Shown: positions 7,470 to 16,899, counted from the first letter of the stretch. The stretch: 64,000 nt of DNA from Xylophilus sp042867185 (GCA_042867185.1 JBHZQV010000013.1:1-64000), one strand, 5' to 3'. Made by a program: numbers and translations. The notes: a model not told the origin generated them from the letters alone.

Positions 7470-8972
7470 ATGAAACCCACCACCCTCGCACTGGCCGCCG
7501 CCCTCTCCATCCCCTTCGCCACCGCCTTCGCCCAAACCAAACCCCGGCACGACGAGTTCTTCTGGCTCGGCGAGATCAACAAGGCCACCGCCGTCATCAA
7601 CACCGACGAGGGCCTGCTCGACAAATCGGTCACGCCGCTGGCCTACGCGGGCATCACCAAGGTGCTGGCCGATGGCGACAAGCCTGGGGGCAAGCGGCCG
7701 ACGCTGGTGATCACCTTCGAGCCGCTGCTGATCGAGGCGGCGGGGCCGCAGATCACGCTGCTGCACGCGGGGCGCTCCAGCCAGGACATGCTCTCCACCG
7801 TGCGTTCGGCGATGCTGCGCGACGAGATGCTGAACGTCGCCGACGCGCTCAACAAGGTCTCGGGCACGATGGTGCGGCTGGCCGACCGGCACAGCGCCAC
7901 CATCGTGCCCAACTACACCAACGGGGTGGCGGCGCAGCCCAACAGCTACGGCCACTACCTGCTGGGCCTGGCGGCGGGGCTCGACCGGGACGCGCAGCGC
8001 ATCCGCGAGGCGTACGCCCGCCTCGACCGCTCGCCGATGGGCACCACGGTGCTCAACGGCACCAGCTGGCCGCTCAACCGCCAGCGCATGGCCGACTACC
8101 TGGGCTTCGCCGCCACGGTCGACAACGCCTACGACGCGGCCCAGGTGTCGGCGGTCGACCAGCCGGTGGAGGCGGGCGCCATCGTGATGGCGATCGCGCT
8201 GCACGCCGGCACCTTCATCGAGGACGTGATGACCCAGTACGCCCAGGCCCAGCCGTGGATCCTGCTGCAGGAGGGCGGCGGCAACACGTACGTCAGCAGC
8301 GCGATGCCGCAGAAACGCAACCCGGGCCTGCTCAACAGCACCCGGCGCGATGCGTCGCAGGCCTTGACGCTCGGCATGGGCGCGGCGATCCAGGCGCACA
8401 ACATCCCGCCGGGCATGCAGGATCCGAAGGAGGGCCGCAACAACGCCGCGATGCTGCAGAGCGCCGTCACGGTCCTGAACAACTGGGACCGCATCCTGAA
8501 CAACCTGGTGATCGACCCCGAGCGCGCGCTGGAAGAGCTCAACAGCGACTGGACCGCGTCGCAGGAGCTGGCCGACGTGCTGATGCGCAGGTACAAGCTG
8601 CCGTTCCGCGCCGGGCACCACTTCGCCTCCGAGGTGGTGGAGTACGCCAAGGCCAAGAACATCAAGCCGCTGGACTTCCCGTATGCCGAGGCGCAGCGCA
8701 TCTACGCCGAGACGGCCCGGGGATCGGACTTCGCCCAGGTGCTGCCGATGCCCGAGGCCGAGTTCCGCGCCACCCTCGACCCGGTCGCGATCGTCCGCAA
8801 CCGCCAGACCGCCGGCGGCCCGCAGCCGGCCGAGATGGCGCGGATGGTGAAGGAGGCGCAGCAGCGTGTGGCGCAGCAGGATGCGTGGATCCAGGGCAAC
8901 CGGGCGCGGATCGCGTCGTCGCTGGCGCGGCTCGACGGCGATTTCCAGAAGCTGGGCGCCGCGGCGCGTTGA
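7470..8972 (+). CDS. Exported argininosuccinate lyase/fumarase-superfamily protein
   Basis: The 500-residue protein begins MKPTTLALAAALSIPFATA-FAQ, a clear Sec signal peptide, so it should act in the periplasm or outside. The mature part belongs to the aspartase/fumarase/argininosuccinate lyase superfamily, shown by the signature YVSSAMPQKRNP (SSxMPxKxNP). The GRSxxD block appears as GRSSQDM, and the T-H-x-Q-x-A-Q-P block, whose His is catalytic in argininosuccinate lyases, reads TNGVAAQP, so that His is Asn. The true substrate is therefore probably not argininosuccinate, and activity is uncertain. The ATG at 7470 is chosen because the signal peptide begins there. It lies between two effector genes with no PIP box on its own strand. 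Confidence 0.75.
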   Translation: MKPTTLALAAALSIPFATAFAQTKPRHDEFFWLGEINKATAVINTDEGLLDKSVTPLAYAGITKVLADGDKPGGKRPTLVITFEPLLIEAAGPQITLLHAGRSSQDMLSTVRSAMLRDEMLNVADALNKVSGTMVRLADRHSATIVPNYTNGVAAQPNSYGHYLLGLAAGLDRDAQRIREAYARLDRSPMGTTVLNGTSWPLNRQRMADYLGFAATVDNAYDAAQVSAVDQPVEAGAIVMAIALHAGTFIEDVMTQYAQAQPWILLQEGGGNTYVSSAMPQKRNPGLLNSTRRDASQALTLGMGAAIQAHNIPPGMQDPKEGRNNAAMLQSAVTVLNNWDRILNNLVIDPERALEELNSDWTASQELADVLMRRYKLPFRAGHHFASEVVEYAKAKNIKPLDFPYAEAQRIYAETARGSDFAQVLPMPEAEFRATLDPVAIVRNRQTAGGPQPAEMARMVKEAQQRVAQQDAWIQGNRARIASSLARLDGDFQKLGAAAR

Positions 8973-8996
8973 ACCGTTCTATTCCGGCGATGTCCC

Positions 8997-11900
8997 TCAT
9001 TTGTCGGAGCGCTCGTCCCAATCGTCGATGTCCTCGCATCCCGGGGGCGTAGCCACGCGGCTGAAAGCCTCCTGCGCAGGCGCCTGCACCCCGCGCTGCT
9101 CGGCCTGTGTGGCGCCCTGGAGCTGCAGCGCGAAGGCGCGTTTGTACAGGTCGTGGAATTCCTCCTTGAACTTGAAAGTTTCGGGCGTGTGGAACTGGAT
9201 TTCCCAGAGTACGCCCTCGGGGCTGCGCAACGTCACATTGACGGCCTTGAATGCCTGCCGGTGTTTCGTGAACGTGTTGCTCAGCTTGACGCGCACATGG
9301 CCCTGGTCGTCCAGCGCGGCCAGCACGCCGCGCAGGCCGGCGGTCAGGTCCTGCGGGTCCATGACCACGCTGTAGCGCAGCGCGTCGTTCACGCTGGCCG
9401 CCGCTTCTTCCAGGGTCTTGTTTTTCAAAACGACCTGCTGCTTGAGCTTTTCCTCCAGCGATGCGCGCGACTTCAGTTGATGTCGCGTTCCCTCCAGTTG
9501 CCCATGGTGCTGCGAAGTGGCGCGCGCCAGCATGGCGGTGACCCCGGCCTCCATCCTGCGGGCGCGTATCCGCAAGGTGTGGGCGGTGCACGCGATGTCC
9601 TCGGCCTGCACGGTACGCAGGCGTTCGGCCGGCGGCGGCGGGGCATCGATTCTGCCCGCCTGCTGCAGCGTGTGCAGTGCGTCTTGCATTACGCCTGCCG
9701 CCATGGTCGGCATGTCCTGCAGGAGCACCTTGGTCTGCTCGGGGTCGAAGCTGCCATCGTGCATGGCCCGTGCGGTCGCCTTGCTGTACGGCACGCTGCG
9801 CACCCGCTCGGCGAAAGCCCGCTCGGCGGCTTCGCAGGACGCCACGATCTTGGCGAACAGCGCCGTACCGGTGTCGGATTTCAACGCATCGGTTCCCACC
9901 TTGATCGCGATGGTGAAGAGGTTGCGCATGCTCAGTTCCGGCTCGCCGGGGACCAGGCCCGGTTGTCCCTGCGGAAACTGCATGTGCGACAGCCGGCACA
10001 CCGGATAGTGGTCGAGGATGGCGTGGATTCGCCCTGCGGCATCGGGCGCGGCCTCGTAGGCCTGGGCAAGCCTGGGGAACGCACCGGCCAGCGCATCGGG
10101 CAGGCGCGGCGCGTCGGCGGAGGCCGCGGCACCCGGCTCGATCCGTAGCAGCTGCGCGTACAGCAATTCGGCTGCTTCACGCGCTTCGGGCATGTGGGCG
10201 CGTCCGATCGCTTCGTGCGCCTGGGCGCGCAGTCCCGTCAGCACCTGGGGATCCTCGGCCTCGCCTTCGAGCATCAGACGCAAGCCGTTGCGCAGATCGC
10301 GCTCTGTGCCGTCGTAGGTACCGAACATCATGTTGTGCGCCATCGCCATGCGCAGCGGGTCGGGCTGCGCCATGAAGCGCGCCGCAAGGGTGCTGGCCGC
10401 TCCCATGATCTGGCCGCCGCGCTGCAGGGACATGATCTCCGACAGCCGCCCGGCCCGGTAGTGGCCGCTGTCGGGATCGACGGCCGGCGTGGCCGTCTTC
10501 GGCGGCTTGAAGGAGACCGGCTCGCCGCGCCGCACTTCGCGATCGGCCATCTCGCGCGAGATCAGCGCCGCCAGCCGGGGGTAGCCCGCGTACACGAACG
10601 CTTCGTCGCCGTCGGTGTCCATGCTGCGCTTGCGCAGCTCTCGAATCGGCAGTGCGCCCAGGCGCCCGGGTTCCACGATGTCCTTCAACCGCAGGCTGCC
10701 GGTGCTGAGCATGTCCTGCGGCACGGCGCCGCGGTCGCGCCCGGCCGTCCAGCGCGACAAGGTCTTCAGATCCTCCTTGGAGCAGGCCAGATCCATGTCG
10801 GCGAACTGCGCCGGCCAGTTCTCTTGCGGCACGACGATGAGCATGCCCTTGCTGTGCAGCATCTCGGCATCCTCGCTCGACCGGTCGTCGAAGCCGGTGT
10901 AGCTGTACTGGATGCCGAAAGACCGCGAAAGAAACTCGGCGGTGGCGTCGCCCTGCGCCAAGGTCGCGACGCGCTCCGGCGACACCGGCAGCAGGTTTTC
11001 CTTGTCGTAGGGCGGCTTGCCGACCAGCAAGGGGCCGCCCGCGGCGTCGAAAGCCCGGCTGCGCTCGGGCGGCAAATGCACCTTGTCGTCCGCGGAGGGC
11101 ACCGCCCGGATTCTCTGGCCCTCGTAGCCGCCGCTGGTGGCCAGCTCGAACAGTGCCAGCTGGCTCAACTCGGGCGGCAGCGCCTGCAGCCGGCGCTCCA
11201 GCGCCTCGTGCGCTTCTTGCAGCGCCGCCTCGTCGCGCGGGAAGTGCTGCAGCGCCTGCGGTGCCAGCCGCGACGGGCCCTTGTCTTTGGTCAGAATTTC
11301 TTTTTGCGCCGGGCTCGCCTCGCCGGCCTGCACCGCGTTCCAGGCGGAGAAGTGCTGACGGAAGGCCGGAATGCGCAAGGCGACTTCCAGCTTCAGGAAC
11401 CCGCAGCCGTCGTTGGGGCATAGCGCCAGGGGTCGCCCGTCGGACGACGCGGGCTTGAACGGGTGCGAAGGGCCGCTGACGTCGTCGAAAAAGCCCATAC
11501 GCAGCGTACCCTCGACCACGTGGTCGCTCGGTACCATTTCCAGCAAGGAGCGCTGCATGCGCGACCAGTCCTCGCGCTGTGGTGCGAGCTTGGCGACGAG
11601 CGCCATCATGCTGCTGCCCGGCGCGGTGTCCGCATAACGGATCGCCGGCAGCAGCGACGGCGGAGCGGATGCGCCGGACAGCAGGTGCACGGGCCGACTC
11701 GAACTGCCGCGGGTGGCGCGGCTGCCGCCGAACATGTCGAAGCGCCAGGGCTCGTTCTGGTAGGTGAGCGTGCGCGCCAGCATGAAGGTCGAAATCGACC
11801 CCGGCAGCTGGACCTCCACCAGCGGCATGCCCGTCAGCCGGGTGAACAGCGAGTACGGCTTGTCGGTGTCGGCCGCGTTGCTCGACACTTCCTTGCCGTG

Positions 11901-14900
11901 CAGATCGACAACGACGTGGGTCGTGCTGCCGGTTCCGGCTGCCGGCGCGACGGGCTGGCCGGGCGCCGAACGCATGCTCGTGCGCCCGGCGCCCAGGTCG
12001 AATTGGCTCGGCGGATGGGCCTGCGTGATGCGCGGTGCCTCCTTTGCCATGCGCAGGTCCAGGGCGTCGAACACCTGGTCGCCCGCCTCGATCTGCGCGA
12101 TCAGATTCCAGCTCATCTCGCCGAGGTCCGCCTCGATGGCCGCGCGCGTGCGATCCAGCGTCTCGTCGACCCATTTCGCCAACTGCTCGCGGCGCTGGCG
12201 GAGCTCCTCACGCGGGCCTTCGATATTGCGCGGCTTCCATTGCCGGCTCACTATCGCGTAGGCCTTGAGCACCTGGAAGAACGTTAACGCCGGGCATCGC
12301 GTGGCGTACTGATCGGCTGGTGCCGAGGCAGGGGCGCCGCCGCCGGTGTTGAGATACAGGTCGATCTTGCGCGCCACGGTCGGCTGCAATGCGTCGAAAA
12401 CGCCCAGGGCGCGAATCCGATGGCGAGGCGTCAACTCCGGACTACGGATCAGCGGCACCATCCCCATGCACAGGTTGCCCAGCCCCTCGAGGTTCGTCTC
12501 GCGTAATCCGTCGCTACGCACGAGCGCCGCGACCCGCTCCAGAGCCGGCTGCGCCAGTGGGCGCATCTGGCGCTGAAGCTGCGCCGACGAAAAGGCCTTG
12601 AAGAGCTGCCCGATATCCAAGGCCGAGGCGGACTCGAAGCGCTCGCGGTGCAGTTCCAGGTGCCCCGCTATCGCCTGCAACTTGGCGCTACCCATAGCCT
12701 GGAACGCTTCCGCGTCCACACGCAGCAGGCGGGACATCGCGTTGCCCAGCAGGGCGAGCTCGCGCATCCCGAACTGCTGCCATGGCAACCCGGCCGAGCC
12801 GGTGCGCTCCGCGAGCCGCAGCGATGCCTGCTCGCAGGCGCCCCCCTCGTCGAGCGATTTGCTTAGCGCATTGAGCGAAACGGCCATTTGGTGCGCCTTC
12901 AGGGACTGTCGCAAATCGAGGTCTGCAGCCAGCCGCCCGGCCAGGGCGTCGGTGGCCTTCGCGCAGTTCGCGTTTTCGGGCCATTTGCTGAGGGCGTTGA
13001 GCACGGTGGCCACGCCTTGCGAGCCGAGGGCGGTGCACAAATCATGGTCGTCGGCCAGTCGCGAGGCCAGCGCGCTGGCGGCTGCCTCGCAGACCGGTGT
13101 GTCGGGCCATTTGCTGAGGGCGTTCAGCGTGTTGTCTACGCATTGCGGGTCGAGGGCATGGCACAAGCCACGCTCGCTGGCCAGCCGCGAGGCCAGCGCG
13201 CTGACGGCCGCTGCGCAGACCGGTGTGTCGGACCATTTGCTCAAAGCGTTCAACACGTTGGCGACGCCTTGCGGAGAAAGGTCTTCGCGCAAACCGGGAT
13301 CGTCCGCCAGCCGCGACGCCAGCGCGCTGGCGGCCGCCGTACAGCCCGGCGTGTCGGGCCATTTACTCAGGGCGTTCAACGCATTGCCCACACCTTGCGG
13401 GTCGAGAGCGGCGCACAAACGGCGCTCGTTGGCCAGCCGCGAGGCCAGCGCGCTGGCGGCGGCCGCGCAGATCGAAGTGTCGGGCCATTTGCCCAGGGCG
13501 TTCAAGAGGTGGGCGACGTCCAGCGGGTTGAGGGTGCTGCGCAAACCGTGATCCTCGGTCAGCCGCGAGGCCAACGCGCGGGCGGCCGTCGCGCAGCCCG
13601 GCGTCTCGGGCCATTTGCTCAGCGCGTTCATCGCGTTGGCCATGTGTCGCGTGTCGAGGGCATCGCGCACATCGCGTTCGTCGGCCAGCCGTGAGGCCAG
13701 CGCGTCGGCGGCTGCCTCACAGACCGGCGTCTCGGGCCATTTGCAAAGCGCGTTCAGTGCTTTGGCTATGTCTTGCGGGCCGAGGGTGTCGCGCAAATCG
13801 CGGTCGTCGACCAGCCGTGAGGCCAGCGCATCGGCAGCCGCGGCGCAGACCGGAGTGTCGGGCCATTTGCTCAGGGCGCTCAACGCATTGCCTATTTCTT
13901 GAGGGTTGAAGGCGTTGCAGAGGTCGTGATCGTCGGCCAGCCGCGAGGCCAGCGCGCAGGCGGCGTCCGCGCAGACCGGTATGCCGGGCCATTTGCAGAG
14001 GGCGTTCAGCGCGTTGACAACGCCTCGGTTATCGAGGGCGTTGCGCAAGCCGCGCTCGTCGGCCAGCCGCGAGGCCAGCGCGCTGGTGGCTGTCGCGCAG
14101 ACCGGTGTGTCGGGCCATTTGCTCAGGGCGTTCAACGCGGTGCCCATTTCTCGAGGGTTGAGGGCGTTGCGCAGGCCGCGTTCTTCGGCCAGCCGCGAGG
14201 CCAGCGCGCTGGCGGCCGCCGCGCAGACCGGTGTGTCGGACCATTTGCCGAAGGCGTTCAAGGCGTTGGCCACGTGCTGCGGGCCGAGGGCGTTGCACAA
14301 GCCGCGTTCTTGGGCCAGCCGCGAGGCCAGCGCGTTGGCGGCCGCCGCGCAGACCGGAGTGTCGGGCCATTTGCAGAGGGCGTTCAAGGCGGTGGCCACG
14401 TGTTGCGGGCCGAGGGCGTTGCACAAGCCGCGCTCGTCGGCCAGCCGCGAGGCCAGCGCGCTGGCGGCCGCCGCGCAGACCGGAGTGTCGGGCCATTTGC
14501 AGAGGGCGTTCAGCGCGTTGCTTAAGCCTTGGAGGTTGAGGGCGTTGCACAAGCCGCGCTCGTCGGCCAGCCGCGAGGCCAGCGCGCTGGCGGCTGCCGC
14601 GCAGACCGGTGTGCCGGGCCATTTGCAGAGGGCGTTCAGCGCGTTGGTTAAGCCTTGGGGGTCGAGGGCATTGCGCAAGCCGCGCTCGTCGGCCAGCCGC
14701 GAGGCCAGCGCGCCGACAGCGTCCGCGCAGACCGGTATGCCGGGCCATTTGCAGAGGGCGTTCAGCGCGTTGACAACGCCTCGGTTATCGAGGGCGTTGC
14801 GCAAGCCGCGCTCGTCGGCCAGCCGCGAGGCCAGCGCGCTGGTGGCTGTCGCGCAGACCGGTGTGTCGGGCCATTTGCTCAGGGCGTTCAACGCGTCGCC

Positions 14901-16124
14901 CACTTCCTGCGGCTTGAGGGCGTTGCGTAAACCGCGCTCGTCGGCCAGCCGGCAGGCCAGAGTGGCGGCTGCGGCCGCGCAGGCCTCCGCCTGGGGCCAC
15001 TTGCTCAATGCGTTGAGCGTGTTGACGATGCTCTGCTCATCCATCGTATGAACCAAGCGGCTGTTGCCTGCGAGCAGCGCGGCGAACGACTGCGCCATGG
15101 ATTGGCAGTCCGGGTTATCGACCCACTTGCTGAAGGCATTCAGAGCCAGGCCGATGCCCCGCGCGTCCAGAGACTGCCGGGCCTGGTGGTCGCGCTGCAG
15201 ATGGCGTGCCACACGCGCTACCGCACGCTCGCACCTGGCACTGTCGGTGTTCTTGGCGAAGGCGTTCAGTAGCATGGTCGCTACATGGCCATTGAGCTCC
15301 GACAGATCATCGGCCTGCTCCACCTGTCCGGCTATCCACGCGACCGCTTGCATGCACGTGGGTTGGTTGGAGTGCTTGCTCAGCTTGTTCGCCACATGGG
15401 CCAGCTGTTTCAGCGATGTACCGTCGAACCATTCGGTCTTGTACAGATACTGCGCCGCCAGGTCGACGCAACGGTCAAGATCGCGTGGCGGTAAGTTTCT
15501 GGACCGCCCCGCATTGGCGATCATCTGAAGGTATTTGTCGAGCCATTGCGCATTGGATTGCGGATGGACCCTCCCCTCCAGGAAGGGCAAGGCCAGCGCG
15601 GTGCCGCCCATGCGATGCGCCAGCACGTTGTCACGTGCCATGGAGACGCACAGGCCCGCGTTGTGCGTCTGCGCCAGGCGGCTGGACGCACTCAACTGTT
15701 GTCGAAACAGCTCTCGCTCTTCATGCAGCCGTTTCTTTGCCGCCGGATCGAGTTCGTGTTCGGCGAGACGAAGATCTTCCGTCACCAGCTCGAAGCCACG
15801 CGATGTCCGACGCGACGACCCGGCGTCGGCGTCATCGCGCATGCTGCGCGACTGTGTCGCTGGCGGTCGAGGGGCCACCTCGTCCCGTCGGTCTCCACCG
15901 GCTCCGGTGCGCGCATTCGCGGGCCAGGGCGCCCTGCGTTGCGGCGCCGTGTCGGGCTCATCCGGCTCCAACCGTCTGCGCTTGGGTGGTCGCAGCTGAA
16001 GCTGCGGCTCGCCGCCGCTGGTGCTGGCCAAAGCCTGCCCCGCTACCCTCTTGGGTGGTTGCTCCTCTCGCGGGAGATGGTAGTTCGTGCCTGATGGGCC
16101 GGGATTGAAATCGACAGGTGCCAT
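8997..16124 (-). CDS. Giant SKWP-repeat type III effector (RipS/XopAD-like) with C-terminal RelA/SpoT-like domain
   Basis: The protein is about 2375 residues. After a Pro/Arg-rich N-terminus come about 21 tandem 42-residue units of the form NALSKWPDTPVCAAAASALA, the signature of the SKWP effector family (RipS of Ralstonia, XopAD of Xanthomonas). The units are predicted to stack as an ARM/HEAT-like solenoid. A long region of unknown fold follows. Residues about 2222-2331 resemble a RelA/SpoT synthetase: KSRASLEEK (KxxxSxxxK), DALRYSVV, FKAVNVTLRSPEGVLWEIQ and FHT, then FHDLYKR. No signal peptide is seen. ATGs at 16142 and 16124 are both possible; a PIP box at 16169-16192 leaves little room for either. 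The gene converges on the lyase gene with 24 bases between. Confidence 0.88.
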   Translation of the reverse strand: MAPVDFNPGPSGTNYHLPREEQPPKRVAGQALASTSGGEPQLQLRPPKRRRLEPDEPDTAPQRRAPWPANARTGAGGDRRDEVAPRPPATQSRSMRDDADAGSSRRTSRGFELVTEDLRLAEHELDPAAKKRLHEERELFRQQLSASSRLAQTHNAGLCVSMARDNVLAHRMGGTALALPFLEGRVHPQSNAQWLDKYLQMIANAGRSRNLPPRDLDRCVDLAAQYLYKTEWFDGTSLKQLAHVANKLSKHSNQPTCMQAVAWIAGQVEQADDLSELNGHVATMLLNAFAKNTDSARCERAVARVARHLQRDHQARQSLDARGIGLALNAFSKWVDNPDCQSMAQSFAALLAGNSRLVHTMDEQSIVNTLNALSKWPQAEACAAAAATLACRLADERGLRNALKPQEVGDALNALSKWPDTPVCATATSALASRLADERGLRNALDNRGVVNALNALCKWPGIPVCADAVGALASRLADERGLRNALDPQGLTNALNALCKWPGTPVCAAAASALASRLADERGLCNALNLQGLSNALNALCKWPDTPVCAAAASALASRLADERGLCNALGPQHVATALNALCKWPDTPVCAAAANALASRLAQERGLCNALGPQHVANALNAFGKWSDTPVCAAAASALASRLAEERGLRNALNPREMGTALNALSKWPDTPVCATATSALASRLADERGLRNALDNRGVVNALNALCKWPGIPVCADAACALASRLADDHDLCNAFNPQEIGNALSALSKWPDTPVCAAAADALASRLVDDRDLRDTLGPQDIAKALNALCKWPETPVCEAAADALASRLADERDVRDALDTRHMANAMNALSKWPETPGCATAARALASRLTEDHGLRSTLNPLDVAHLLNALGKWPDTSICAAAASALASRLANERRLCAALDPQGVGNALNALSKWPDTPGCTAAASALASRLADDPGLREDLSPQGVANVLNALSKWSDTPVCAAAVSALASRLASERGLCHALDPQCVDNTLNALSKWPDTPVCEAAASALASRLADDHDLCTALGSQGVATVLNALSKWPENANCAKATDALAGRLAADLDLRQSLKAHQMAVSLNALSKSLDEGGACEQASLRLAERTGSAGLPWQQFGMRELALLGNAMSRLLRVDAEAFQAMGSAKLQAIAGHLELHRERFESASALDIGQLFKAFSSAQLQRQMRPLAQPALERVAALVRSDGLRETNLEGLGNLCMGMVPLIRSPELTPRHRIRALGVFDALQPTVARKIDLYLNTGGGAPASAPADQYATRCPALTFFQVLKAYAIVSRQWKPRNIEGPREELRQRREQLAKWVDETLDRTRAAIEADLGEMSWNLIAQIEAGDQVFDALDLRMAKEAPRITQAHPPSQFDLGAGRTSMRSAPGQPVAPAAGTGSTTHVVVDLHGKEVSSNAADTDKPYSLFTRLTGMPLVEVQLPGSISTFMLARTLTYQNEPWRFDMFGGSRATRGSSSRPVHLLSGASAPPSLLPAIRYADTAPGSSMMALVAKLAPQREDWSRMQRSLLEMVPSDHVVEGTLRMGFFDDVSGPSHPFKPASSDGRPLALCPNDGCGFLKLEVALRIPAFRQHFSAWNAVQAGEASPAQKEILTKDKGPSRLAPQALQHFPRDEAALQEAHEALERRLQALPPELSQLALFELATSGGYEGQRIRAVPSADDKVHLPPERSRAFDAAGGPLLVGKPPYDKENLLPVSPERVATLAQGDATAEFLSRSFGIQYSYTGFDDRSSEDAEMLHSKGMLIVVPQENWPAQFADMDLACSKEDLKTLSRWTAGRDRGAVPQDMLSTGSLRLKDIVEPGRLGALPIRELRKRSMDTDGDEAFVYAGYPRLAALISREMADREVRRGEPVSFKPPKTATPAVDPDSGHYRAGRLSEIMSLQRGGQIMGAASTLAARFMAQPDPLRMAMAHNMMFGTYDGTERDLRNGLRLMLEGEAEDPQVLTGLRAQAHEAIGRAHMPEAREAAELLYAQLLRIEPGAAASADAPRLPDALAGAFPRLAQAYEAAPDAAGRIHAILDHYPVCRLSHMQFPQGQPGLVPGEPELSMRNLFTIAIKVGTDALKSDTGTALFAKIVASCEAAERAFAERVRSVPYSKATARAMHDGSFDPEQTKVLLQDMPTMAAGVMQDALHTLQQAGRIDAPPPPAERLRTVQAEDIACTAHTLRIRARRMEAGVTAMLARATSQHHGQLEGTRHQLKSRASLEEKLKQQVVLKNKTLEEAAASVNDALRYSVVMDPQDLTAGLRGVLAALDDQGHVRVKLSNTFTKHRQAFKAVNVTLRSPEGVLWEIQFHTPETFKFKEEFHDLYKRAFALQLQGATQAEQRGVQAPAQEAFSRVATPPGCEDIDDWDERSDK
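9132..9461 (-). other. RelA/SpoT-synthetase-like domain at the effector C-terminus
   Basis: This encodes residues about 2222-2331 of the SKWP effector, with the order of motifs expected for an RSH nucleotide pyrophosphokinase: KxxxSxxxK just at its start, an Asp/Arg strand (DALRYSVV), the basic KLSNTF loop, FKAVNVTLRSPEG matching the YxSIHxxxxGPxG substrate strand, EIQFHT matching EIQIRT, and a final H-x-L-Y-K helix. Motif order and spacing are seen; the fold is inferred. Confidence 0.6.
12830..15440 (-). repeat. Coding tandem array of 126-bp SKWP repeats
   Basis: About 21 units of 42 codons lie in one frame, best conserved between roughly 12960 and 15140, with more divergent units at each end (LSKSLDEG at the C-terminal end, LSKHSNQP and FAKNTDSA at the N-terminal end). 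On the plus strand each unit shows GGGCCATTTGC and GGCCAGCCGCGAGGCCAGCG. Two-unit blocks starting near 13981 and 14737 are nearly identical and exactly 756 bases apart, six units. Confidence 0.92.
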
Positions 16125-16168
16125 CAGACCTATTGGAACCATCCGCCTGCGAGGCGGCCTGCACGGTG

Positions 16169-16192
16169 CGAAGCCTTTTGGGCTTTGGCGAA
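16169..16192 (-). promoter_or_regulatory. PIP/hrpII box for the SKWP effector
   Basis: The minus strand has TTCGC (16192-16188), then a second TTCGC (16172-16168), a perfect TTCG-N16-TTCG. The expected -10 position, about 30-35 bases further on, falls near CAATAG (16135-16130), an imperfect match, and would put transcription start close to the ATG at 16124. The ATG at 16142 would then lie upstream of the transcript. Confidence 0.75.
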
Positions 16193-16288
16193 GGCGCTTG
16201 CCGCCGATGCGCGGCACCGCGAATGAAAGAGCGTGGCCGCAGAAGCCGGCGATCGGACCCGATCTCGGCGCCGCAGTGCGGATCGTGC

Positions 16289-16804
16289 CTATCGCTTCTC
16301 CAGATGCCCCAGCGGCAGCGCGCCGCCGGCCTTCACCTCGCCCAGCGAGAAGCTGGTGTGCAGGTCCTTCACATGCGGCAGGTTGGCCAGCCGCTGCAGC
16401 GCGAAGCGGGAGAAGCTGTCCAGGTCGGGCGCCACCACCTGCAGCTCGAAGGTGCCGGCGCCGCTGATGTAGTGGCAGCTGGTCACCTCGGGCAATTGGC
16501 GCACCGCTTCTTCCAGCTGGCGCATCGCGTCGCCCGAATTGCGCTCGGCGTCGATCCGCACGAAGGCCAGCACGCCCAGGCCGATCTTCTGGCGGTTGAC
16601 CGCTGCGTGGTAGCCCAGGATGAAGCCCGCCGCCTCCAGCGCGCGGACCCGGCGCCAGCACGGCGCGGCCGACAGGCCCACCCGCTGGGCCAGCTCGGCG
16701 TTGGTCAGCCGCGCATCGGCCTGCAGCTCGCGCAGGATCGCCAGGTCGAATTTGTCGAGTGTTTCCACTTTTGCGCTGTTCCGGGAAAGATTCTTGCGCA
16801 GCAT
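16289..16804 (-). CDS. Lrp/AsnC-family transcriptional regulator
   Basis: The 171-residue protein has an N-terminal winged helix (LDKFDLAILRELQADARLTN then AELAQRVGLSAAPCWRRVRAL) and a C-terminal RAM effector-binding domain (LGVLAFVRIDAE ... TSCHYISGAGTFELQVVAPD). Such proteins bind amino acids and regulate amino acid metabolism. It diverges from the indolepyruvate ferredoxin oxidoreductase gene with 95 bases between them, so it most likely controls that gene in response to an amino acid. The ATG at 16804 is chosen because the usual family start lies just after it. Confidence 0.9.
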   Translation of the reverse strand: MLRKNLSRNSAKVETLDKFDLAILRELQADARLTNAELAQRVGLSAAPCWRRVRALEAAGFILGYHAAVNRQKIGLGVLAFVRIDAERNSGDAMRQLEEAVRQLPEVTSCHYISGAGTFELQVVAPDLDSFSRFALQRLANLPHVKDLHTSFSLGEVKAGGALPLGHLEKR

Positions 16805-16899
16805 AGCGTTTGCAGGGCAACGAACGCAAACACTTATCCCGGGGGCAAACCTACACTGGTCCCAGAGGCGCACCCCCGACGCCCACGGAGACAAGAACG

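Noticed and set aside
12888..15051. Long repetitive open frames on the plus strand across the SKWP array
   Set aside because: They are mirror images of the effector repeats in the antisense direction and have no start context.
12830..15440. Regular 126-bp repeats taken as a possible CRISPR array or non-coding satellite
   Set aside because: The period is exactly 42 codons, the frame stays open, and the units encode SKWP repeats with codon-position variation. There are no unique spacers.
16125..16829. 235-residue N-terminal extension of the SKWP effector
   Set aside because: It runs antisense-like through the Lrp regulator gene, lies upstream of the PIP box, and is Arg/Gly-rich shadow sequence.
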